A stretch of 17,103 bases of DNA from JAWWBL01 sp033720975. Lineage in GTDB: Bacteria > Actinomycetota > Acidimicrobiia > Spongiisociales > ZC4RG35. Shown one piece after another: positions 6,510 through 12,208 of this stretch. The stretch lies in contig JAWWBL010000035.1 of NCBI GenBank assembly GCA_033720975.1, positions 1-17,103 on the forward strand. Direction: 5' to 3'. The notes below the pieces were generated by a model. The model made no database searches. It worked only from the letters and a program-made list of their open reading frames with translations, and was not told the origin of the DNA. Positions within the stretch are counted from its first letter, which is position 1. Each line of letters opens with the position of its first letter. Position numbers and translations under genes: made by a program.

Positions 6510-7751
6510 ATGCGCAAAGGGTTGATTTTGGCTGTGATGGCGCTTCTCGCAATCTCGTGCTCGGGAGTCACACAGGAAGATCTCGACGCAGCGCTGAACG
6601 AGGTGCGCAGCCTCGAAAGCGAGGTGACGGACCTCGAAGCGAAGTTGGATCTCGAGGAGACGAAGTCAGCCAGCGCCGAACAACGGGCGACGGAGGTGGA
6701 GGACGCTCTCGAGCAGTCCGAGGCCGATCTGGCCACCGCCAGGGAGAGATTCGATGTCGTGACCGACCTGTCCGAGATGCCCAACTTCCCAGCGGCAGTT
6801 CTGGCCGGGGTACTGGGTCGTGGGGAGCTTCGCTGCGGGGTCCACGGATCCTTCATCGGATTCTCCGAGACCATCGGCGGCACCACGGAGGGGTTTGACG
6901 CTGACTTCTGCAGGGCGGTGGCCGCTGCGGTGTTGGGAGACTCCGATGCCGTCGAGTTCGTGCCGGTGACCTCCAGAGAACGTTGGCAAGCCGTGAGATC
7001 CGGTCAGGTCGATGTGCTGTTCCGAACCTCGAGCCACACCATGACCCGGGATGGGGTACTCGCAGAACAGGTCGACTTCGGCCCCACGATCTTCTACGAC
7101 GGTCACCAGCTCATCGGGTCGTCCAGTCGGTGGGAGTCGACCTCGACCGGCGCTGACCTCGATGGTGCGACAGTCTGTCTCATAGCCAGCTCACAAGGTG
7201 CCGACGCCGTCGTTCGATATGCGGCGAATCATGGATCGGCGATTCAAATAGCAGATGTCGAGTCCATCGAGGACGCTCTTGGCGACCCTTCGTGTGACCT
7301 GGTCTCCGGAGAAGGAACGCAACTCGCAAGCATTCGGGAGACAGCAGTGCGAGAGGGAACGATTGACCGGGCAGACCTGGTCATATTCCCGAGCCGGCCG
7401 ATCACGGTTGAACCGCTGGCTGCCGTATATGCGGAAGGAGACACGGTTTGGGCCGACATCGTCGACTGGGTGGTCTACGCCATGATCCTGGCCGATGCCA
7501 AGGGAATCACATCTACGAACATCGACGCCGTTGACTGGGACGCCGAGAGCCGGCGGCTCTTCGGTGGCGAGGGTGACTATCCGGTCAGCCTGGGGCTCGA
7601 GCCTGATGCCCTCTACCGGGTGATCAAGCAGGTGGGAAGTTACGGCGAGGTCTTCGCCCGTCACTTGGTCCCCCTGGGATATGCCCAGGAGGCGGGACCT
7701 AATCGACCCGCGGTGCTCGGCGGGTGGCTCTTTGCCCCACCGGCTCGTTAG
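6510..7751 (+). CDS. AapJ-like amino-acid-binding lipoprotein with coiled-coil stalk
   Basis: The ATG at 6510 has a perfect AGGAGGT five bases upstream (6498-6504). The 413-residue product has a lipobox, MALLAISC (Cys17), then a heptad-like Glu/Leu-rich segment (about 22-85), then a type 3 periplasmic-binding domain. The latter matches the general amino-acid binding protein AapJ/BztA family: VLGRGELRCGV, EGFDADFCRAVAAAVLGD, SRERWQAVRSGQVDVL, FGPTIFYDG, DGATVCL, CDLVSGEG and SRPITVEPL. Family members deliver polar amino acids to an ABC importer. The coiled coil between lipid anchor and binding domain is not usual for AapJ (about 340 residues) and may form a stalk or an oligomer. No permease or ATPase gene is adjacent, so it may act with a distant transporter or as a sensor. 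Confidence 0.88.
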   Translation: MRKGLILAVMALLAISCSGVTQEDLDAALNEVRSLESEVTDLEAKLDLEETKSASAEQRATEVEDALEQSEADLATARERFDVVTDLSEMPNFPAAVLAGVLGRGELRCGVHGSFIGFSETIGGTTEGFDADFCRAVAAAVLGDSDAVEFVPVTSRERWQAVRSGQVDVLFRTSSHTMTRDGVLAEQVDFGPTIFYDGHQLIGSSSRWESTSTGADLDGATVCLIASSQGADAVVRYAANHGSAIQIADVESIEDALGDPSCDLVSGEGTQLASIRETAVREGTIDRADLVIFPSRPITVEPLAAVYAEGDTVWADIVDWVVYAMILADAKGITSTNIDAVDWDAESRRLFGGEGDYPVSLGLEPDALYRVIKQVGSYGEVFARHLVPLGYAQEAGPNRPAVLGGWLFAPPAR

Positions 7752-7775
7752 AGCCCGCCGAAACCAGCCACGGCG

Positions 7776-8078
7776 TCAGTCGGAACCGGGAGCCTCACCG
7801 AAAGACAGGACGGAGGTGCCTTCGTGACCGTGCGGCGTGGCCGTGAGCATCTCATCCAGGTCATCAAAGATCGAAGCCACCTCATCAGCAGCCGTCCGGT
7901 AGTCGGCCTCGGATCTGTAAGCGGCGATGATCATGCCCTCACCCTCACCGGTGTCGATGAGCTCAGCGAACAGCAGCCCTTGGATCGATTCGATCCGACT
8001 CTGCAATGCCGCGGCGCGGCTGACAACGCCGTCGTAGTCCTCGGGTCTCCAATGGAGTCGTGTCATCCGGTAATACAT
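7776..8078 (-). CDS. Small ABM-like (dimeric alpha/beta barrel) protein
   Basis: The start chosen is the ATG at 8078 (MYYRMTRLHW), which follows GAGGAG by six bases. The 100-residue product has the beta-alpha-beta-beta-alpha-beta rhythm of the antibiotic biosynthesis monooxygenase/EthD-type dimeric barrel: MYYRMTRLHWRPE, a helix around VVSRAAALQSRIESIQG, LLFAELIDTGEGEGMIIAAYRSEADYR, and a helix around IFDDLDEML. I see no catalytic residues. It is convergent with the binding-protein gene (24 bases apart). Its role is unknown; it could be a small-molecule-binding or stress protein. Confidence 0.72.
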   Translation of the reverse strand: MYYRMTRLHWRPEDYDGVVSRAAALQSRIESIQGLLFAELIDTGEGEGMIIAAYRSEADYRTAADEVASIFDDLDEMLTATPHGHEGTSVLSFGEAPGSD

Positions 8079-8176
8079 GGGCCGCTCCTCGTCGTGTGCC
8101 CTGCACAATCACAGCAGACGCGAAATCAGCGTACTGGCGCAGATATGACCGAGCTGGACGGTTGCTGGCGCAGGAG

Positions 8177-8524
8177 TCAGCTTCCAAATAGCAACTCGAA
8201 GCTGGCGCAATCCTCCCACGGCACACCTGGGAACGGCGCTGTGGGGAAGGGGAAGTTCCCAGTGTTGCGCCGCAGCGCATCACCGGCTGTCCCGAAATGG
8301 AAATGCTCGTGGTGAGCGTTCAGCCTCAGTGTCTGATTCGAGGCGATGTCGACGCACCGCTCATAGCTGTGGACTATGAACGGAGGATTGCCACCCTCAA
8401 CAATCTCGACATCGGCGCCGATCAGCAGGATATGGGGATGTGGAGGCAACTCCGCCGTCGCTGCCGTCCCACCAAGGCCGACGGCCACGGCGCCGGCGAG
8501 TGCAAGTGCCGTCAAAGTTCTCAC
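8177..8524 (-). CDS. Small secreted His-rich protein, function unknown
   Basis: The start is a GTG at 8524 with a strong GAGGAGG about seven bases upstream. The 115-residue product has a clear signal peptide (MRTLTALALAGAVAVGLGG, cut near ATA-E at 24). The mature part holds a dense histidine run, LNAHHEHFHFGTAG, after HILLIGADVE and RCVDIASNQ, and two cysteines that could form a disulfide (in RCVD and EDCAS). I recognise a conserved 'NAHHEH-x-HFG' theme in actinobacterial secreted proteins but know no function; metal binding by the histidines is a guess. It is divergent from the dodecin gene. Confidence 0.75.
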   Translation of the reverse strand: MRTLTALALAGAVAVGLGGTAATAELPPHPHILLIGADVEIVEGGNPPFIVHSYERCVDIASNQTLRLNAHHEHFHFGTAGDALRRNTGNFPFPTAPFPGVPWEDCASFELLFGS

Positions 8525-8745
8525 TCTCTTCCTCCTCGGTCGATCACCGCCGACACGACTGGTCAGGTGCCGGCTTCACCATTGAGAAGTACGCAACCGG
8601 ACGCGCAATCACAATGGTGTCGGCCGCAGACCTGACTGAAGCTGGCACCCATCCCACGTTCCGGCTATCTCGGTGACAGTCCGCGTCGGGCAAGGTCGGT
8701 CATGCTCGCGTAGGTTCAGGATCGTCCGTCGAACAAGGAGGTTCC
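8525..8745. other. Divergent intergenic region, nothing clearly identified
   Basis: These 221 bases separate the secreted His-rich protein start (minus) from the dodecin start (plus). They must hold promoters for both, but I see no convincing boxes, hairpin or small gene beyond the two ribosome sites at the edges. Confidence 0.4.
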
Positions 8746-8958
8746 ATGTCGGTATACAAAGTGATCGAGCTTGTGGGCACGAGTGAGAACTCGTGGGAGG
8801 AGGCGGCCTCCCTGGCCGTGGAGACCGCAGCGGAGACGCTTCGAGATCTCCGCATCGCAGAAGTCACCTCGATGGACATGCACATCGAGGACGGGAAAGT
8901 GGCCGCCTATCGCACCAAGGTGAAGGTCTCGTTCAAGCACGAGGAAGGCTCCGCGTAA
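8746..8958 (+). CDS. Dodecin-family protein (calcium-dodecin/SecE2-like)
   Basis: AAGGAGG precedes the ATG by a few bases. The 70-residue product is full length for a dodecin: SVYKVIELVGTSENSWEEAA, AAETLRDLRIAEVTSMD, MHIEDGKVAAYRTKVKVSFKHE. Dodecins form hollow 12-subunit shells. Flavin-binding members carry a Trp in the 'LDWFEV' segment; here that segment is LRIAEV, so the stacking Trp is absent. The sequence is closer to the type of M. tuberculosis Rv0379, described as a calcium dodecin, as I recall. The next gene overlaps its stop codon. Confidence 0.93.
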   Translation: MSVYKVIELVGTSENSWEEAASLAVETAAETLRDLRIAEVTSMDMHIEDGKVAAYRTKVKVSFKHEEGSA

Positions 8959-9356
8959 TCACTTCACAAGCGAGGCGCGATCGCTTCTCTCGAGCGGTTG
9001 GCGCAGTAGCCGGCCTGATCTTCACCGCTTTCGGGGTCTGGGCGATGGTGGCGCCCACCGTGTTCTACGAGTTGGTTGCTCTTTTTGAGCCTTACAACGG
9101 CCACTTCGTCCAGGACATAGGGGCCTTCCAGATAGGCCTCGGTGTGACGCTGCTTCTTGCTGTGTTCACCTCGGGCGACGCCTTGACGGTCGCGCTCCTG
9201 GGGGTGGGTGTCGGAGCCGCAGCCCACGTGGTCTCCCATCTGGTCGGCCTCGACGCGGGAGGGAATCCAGTTTTGGACATCCCCTCTCTAGGTCTCCTTG
9301 GCGTGTTGCTCCTCGTCGCGGGGCTGTTGCGAAGGAGGCAGCCCCGAGCTGGCTAG
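8958..9356 (+). CDS. Four-helix membrane protein with apparent non-canonical (ATC) start
   Basis: The frame from about 8958 to the TAG at 9354-9356 encodes a convincing membrane protein with helices at about 13-32, 54-71, 75-97 and 106-124, a loop PTVFYELVALFEPYNGHFVQD and a basic C-terminus (RRRQPRAG). It resembles small DUF4345-like proteins, but I am not sure of the family. No in-frame ATG, GTG or TTG exists between 8793 (inside the dodecin gene) and the one within the first helix (VWAMV). The best-placed codon is ATC at 8958, overlapping the dodecin TAA (TAATC) with GAGGAAGG upstream at 8941-8948. The start is therefore uncertain, and translation is probably coupled to the dodecin gene. 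The stop overlaps that of the convergent gene. Confidence 0.68.
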   Translation: MTSQARRDRFSRAVGAVAGLIFTAFGVWAMVAPTVFYELVALFEPYNGHFVQDIGAFQIGLGVTLLLAVFTSGDALTVALLGVGVGAAAHVVSHLVGLDAGGNPVLDIPSLGLLGVLLLVAGLLRRRQPRAG

Positions 9357-10447
9357 ACGCCTGCCATCTCCTCAGCGACGGCGTCGGCCATCCCGACGAG
9401 CAACTCGATCGAGTGCTGATAGTTGTCCCCCACCATGGGGCGCATCGCCTCCAAGACATCATCGGGCGCGGTTTCGCCAGTCTCCGACACGAAAGCGGGA
9501 GCGGCGTAGCTGATGATCCGGGTGCCGCTCCCACTCGGAACCAGGTAGTCGGTGTAGCGGAGGCCCATTCCTCCAGGCAAGGCCATGAGGATCGTCACGT
9601 AGTCGAGGGTCCTGACGTCCAGGACCGTGAATACGCTCATCTCGTTGTCCCCGTGGGCACAGTGGTACTTGGAGCCGGCGCCGATCCGCCCCGATATTCG
9701 CCCCTCTACCTGGTTGTCCTCAGCCATCAACCACTGTGTGCGCTTGATGGGGTCGATGAGGTGATCCCAGACAACGACCGGAGGTGCCTTGCTGTAGTGA
9801 CTCATCGACAGCCAAGCTTCTCCCTGTACGACCTTGTCTTCCCTCTGCTGGCGTATGAACGCCCATACATCGGGTAGAGATGACACGAAACCGGCAACCT
9901 CCCCGACGTCGTCGTATGTCTCGACATGGGGTGTCCAGCTCTCCACGATCGTCTGGACACCGAGCTCGTCGACACATGCCTGAGTGACCAGCATGTAATC
10001 GCTCACCCCGGTCTCCTCCTTGACATGGTTCTTTAGTAGCCGGTGGGCGGCGATCACGTCGGGACCGGTCAGCGTCTCACGACCGGCCAGCTCGCTCTTG
10101 ACGAAGTCGCCGCAGTGCATGACGATCTTCATCCCCAGCGTGTTGATGTTGGCGCATGCGTTGCACTTGCACGTCGTGTTCAACACCATTGTCTCCAACG
10201 CAGCAGCGAAGGAGCAGTAGAGGAGCTCGACGGACTCGAGAATCGTCTGCCCTGACATCTCCTCGGGCATGACGCCATACATGAACACAGCGTCGCCCTC
10301 GATGCTCGACACCTTCAACGGAGCCTGGATGGCCCCGATCACAGCCTCCAACAGCTCGGTGATGATGCCGTTTGCATGCTCCAACTCGCTTTCGGTGAGA
10401 AAGCGGGTGTAACCGGAGATGTCTGCGAGAACCAGGTGACCGCGCAC
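9353..10447 (-). CDS. DUF2652 cyclase-homology-like protein with C-terminal SRPBCC domain
   Basis: The start taken is the GTG at 10447, giving RGHLVLADISGYTRFLTESE after the first residue; the open frame upstream lies inside the sortase gene and is not protein-like. The 364-residue product has an N-terminal DUF2652 domain (about 3-210) related to class III nucleotide cyclases: both metal-binding aspartates seem kept (Asp9 in ADISGYTRF, Asp52 in IEGDAVF). It also has a C-x-C-x2-C cluster (Cys93, 95, 98 in TTCKCNACAN), characteristic of DUF2652, and HCGDF at 111-115. The second half (about 215-350) is START/polyketide-cyclase-like (SKAPPVVVWDHLIDP, HGDNEMSVFTVLD). A ligand-binding signalling protein is the natural guess; cyclase activity is unproven. 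It lies 19 bases after the sortase stop. Confidence 0.85.
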   Translation of the reverse strand: MRGHLVLADISGYTRFLTESELEHANGIITELLEAVIGAIQAPLKVSSIEGDAVFMYGVMPEEMSGQTILESVELLYCSFAAALETMVLNTTCKCNACANINTLGMKIVMHCGDFVKSELAGRETLTGPDVIAAHRLLKNHVKEETGVSDYMLVTQACVDELGVQTIVESWTPHVETYDDVGEVAGFVSSLPDVWAFIRQQREDKVVQGEAWLSMSHYSKAPPVVVWDHLIDPIKRTQWLMAEDNQVEGRISGRIGAGSKYHCAHGDNEMSVFTVLDVRTLDYVTILMALPGGMGLRYTDYLVPSGSGTRIISYAAPAFVSETGETAPDDVLEAMRPMVGDNYQHSIELLVGMADAVAEEMAGV

Positions 10448-10466
10448 GGCCAGCGAGTCTAGAAGG

Positions 10467-11204
10467 TCAGTTGGGCGGGGCTTGTCCGGGCGCTGTGACC
10501 GGGACTGCATAGACGACGACATTGCTGTCGTAACGGCTCGAGCTGGCGTCGAACCCGCCGCCACAGGTGACGAGGGTGAGAACCGGCTCCCCGGTTCTGG
10601 AGAAGATTGCCTCGAGCGGCAGGTCTTCTTTGTCATAGGTCCTCCTGGCGGCGACCGTGAACCAGGTCGTGCCGCCGTCGTCGTATCGGACCATGATCCG
10701 ATCACCGGGCTCGAGCAAGCGCAGATCGAAGAACACCCCGCGACCCTGGCTGGCGAGATCGACGTGAGCTGCGAGCACCGCCGATCCTGGCTCCCCGGGT
10801 GACGGTCCGTGTTGGTACCAACCCACGTCGGAGACGCTCCGCGGGACCTCCATCTGGCCGGTCTCCTTATCCACTCCAGCGGAGACCACGGGAGCATCTA
10901 TTCCAATGGCGGGGATGCTCACGCTGACCGGCGTGACGGTGTCCCGGACGACGACGTCCTCGATACGGGAGGACCGGTTGGGAGCGAAGACCGCACTCCC
11001 GGTATCAGAGTGCTCGACGTCGATCGAAGAGGTCGTTGGGTCTTGGAAAGGGACGGGAGCTGTTCTGCTCTCAAAGCGAGTCGGATCGCCTGACCGTTCC
11101 TCAGAACCTGTGACCGCCACTACCACGGCGGATGCCATGGCCAGCACTGCCACCGCCCGGAGACCCAACCTCAAGTGACGCCGTCCTGATCGCAACTTCA
11201 TCAT
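10467..11204 (-). CDS. Class E sortase
   Basis: The 245-residue product (from ATG at 11204, MMKLRSGRRHLRLG) has an N-terminal membrane helix (about 15-32), a Ser/Thr/Glu-rich spacer, then a sortase domain (about 90-240). The catalytic triad is visible: His147 in LAAHVD, Cys214 in LTLVTCGGG and Arg224 in SSSRYDSN. Other sortase features are VSIPAIGIDAPVV, VGWYQHGPSPGEPG and LEPGDRIMV. Class E enzymes in actinobacteria join proteins with LAxTG-type signals to the cell wall. An upstream ATG at 11252 would add 16 residues encoded by the palindrome, which I think is not coding. The DUF4397 gene just upstream is the likely substrate. No clear ribosome site precedes 11204, so its expression may depend on the upstream gene. 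Confidence 0.9.
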   Translation of the reverse strand: MMKLRSGRRHLRLGLRAVAVLAMASAVVVAVTGSEERSGDPTRFESRTAPVPFQDPTTSSIDVEHSDTGSAVFAPNRSSRIEDVVVRDTVTPVSVSIPAIGIDAPVVSAGVDKETGQMEVPRSVSDVGWYQHGPSPGEPGSAVLAAHVDLASQGRGVFFDLRLLEPGDRIMVRYDDGGTTWFTVAARRTYDKEDLPLEAIFSRTGEPVLTLVTCGGGFDASSSRYDSNVVVYAVPVTAPGQAPPN

Positions 11205-11214
11205 GGTGACGAGC

Positions 11215-11242
11215 CGAGGGAGACCCGATCGGGTCTCCCTCG
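11215..11242. repeat. Perfect 28-bp palindrome between the DUF4397 and sortase genes
   Basis: The half site CGAGGGAGACCCGA (11215-11228) is followed directly by its exact complement (11229-11242). As RNA it would fold into a stem of about 12 GC-rich pairs with a GATC loop. It lies 18 bases after the DUF4397 stop and 10 bases before the chosen sortase ATG. No U-tract follows. It could be a leaky terminator or attenuator setting the sortase level, or a regulator site. Confidence 0.75.
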
Positions 11243-11260
11243 AATCGAACATGGTGAGTG

Positions 11261-12058
11261 TCAGCCCTCTTGGCGAGCGGCCACTACGGAGCCGCCCAAG
11301 GCGATCGTGGCGAGACCGATCAGGCCGATGAGCAGCCAAGGTGTGCCATCGGCAGCGAGGCCGGCGGTTCCGGCTGGGACGCCGGACGGTGCCGAGCTCA
11401 GCCCGCTGATCGAAGCCGCAACGACCTGGAATGTGCCCTCTCCGACGGAGCCAATCGCATAGGCGATCGTGTTTGTCCCCTCGGCGAGGTCGAGGTCTGC
11501 GTCAAAGGCCACCGTGCCAGGGTCGCCGGCCGCCGTGATCTTGATGTTGTAGGTGTCAGCTGGGACATCAGTATCTGCGCCAACACCGTTGGTCACGCCT
11601 TCCCAGACTGCAGCGTCGTTGGCAAGGATGTCAACGGCGCCGAAGTCGGCGAGGTGGCGGGCGGTGATGCGAGCGTTGCCCGCATCGGTGGCCGCGTTGT
11701 TCTCAACGAAGACACCAAGAGTGGGAGCTCCACCTTCCTGGAGGTAGGCCGCAATAGTGGCAACCGCACCCGCGGGCAGATCGGTCGAGCCGGCGAGGGC
11801 GGGATCAGTCGACGACGGATCGGCGCCGGTGGCGTAGATCTCGATGTCATAGCTTCCCTCGGGGAGCGCCAACGGACCGAACACGTCTCCGAACTCCGAG
11901 TTCTCGAACGTGAGGTCGCCATTGACGTATATGTCCACGGCGAGTCCTGGCACACCGTGCACAACGATGACCTGGCCCTCGTGTGAATCGGCAAGCGCCG
12001 CCGTTGCCGGGACCAGAGCGATCACCAGCGCAAGCAGCGCGAGTCTCATCTTCTTCAT
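11261..12058 (-). CDS. DUF4397 surface protein with C-terminal membrane anchor, probable sortase substrate
   Basis: The ATG at 12058 follows AAAGGAG by six bases. The 265-residue product has a signal peptide (MKKMRLALLALVIALVPATA, cut near ALA-D at 24) and a DUF4397 region: VIVVHGVPGLAVDIYVNGDL, EGSYDIEIYATGADP, and a second beta-sandwich-like half with ITARHLADFGAVDI and AGDPGTVAFDADLDL. The C-terminus has a small-residue linker, LAADG at 234-238, a hydrophobic helix (about 240-259) and ARQEG. LAADG resembles the class E sorting signal LAxTG with Thr replaced by Asp, and the tail is only weakly basic, so the signal is degenerate. DUF4397 proteins are cell-surface proteins of unknown role. 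Confidence 0.9.
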   Translation of the reverse strand: MKKMRLALLALVIALVPATAALADSHEGQVIVVHGVPGLAVDIYVNGDLTFENSEFGDVFGPLALPEGSYDIEIYATGADPSSTDPALAGSTDLPAGAVATIAAYLQEGGAPTLGVFVENNAATDAGNARITARHLADFGAVDILANDAAVWEGVTNGVGADTDVPADTYNIKITAAGDPGTVAFDADLDLAEGTNTIAYAIGSVGEGTFQVVAASISGLSSAPSGVPAGTAGLAADGTPWLLIGLIGLATIALGGSVVAARQEG

Positions 12059-12208
12059 GAGGATCTCCTTTCTCGTTCAGCTGCATTGCGCAACTGCGTT
12101 CCTCGGCATGACTTCGGAGCCAGGCGGGACGACGGATGACACGAACTCGCGCCGGTGGATCAGCCTGTCCGGGCGGTCATCCCGGCGCGCCGCGCATAAC
12201 ATCGGCGC

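Noticed and set aside
7742..7755. GGCTC-GTTA-GAGCC hairpin at the binding-protein stop as terminator
   Set aside because: Only five base pairs and no T-rich tail; too weak to call.
10448..10897. Upstream extension of the DUF2652 protein
   Set aside because: The added residues lie antiphase inside the sortase gene and look like Ser/Arg/Pro noise; the DUF2652 core starts right after the GTG at 10447.
12086..12093. TTGCGCAA palindrome upstream of the DUF4397 gene
   Set aside because: Only eight bases, with no extension of the symmetry; expected by chance at this frequency.
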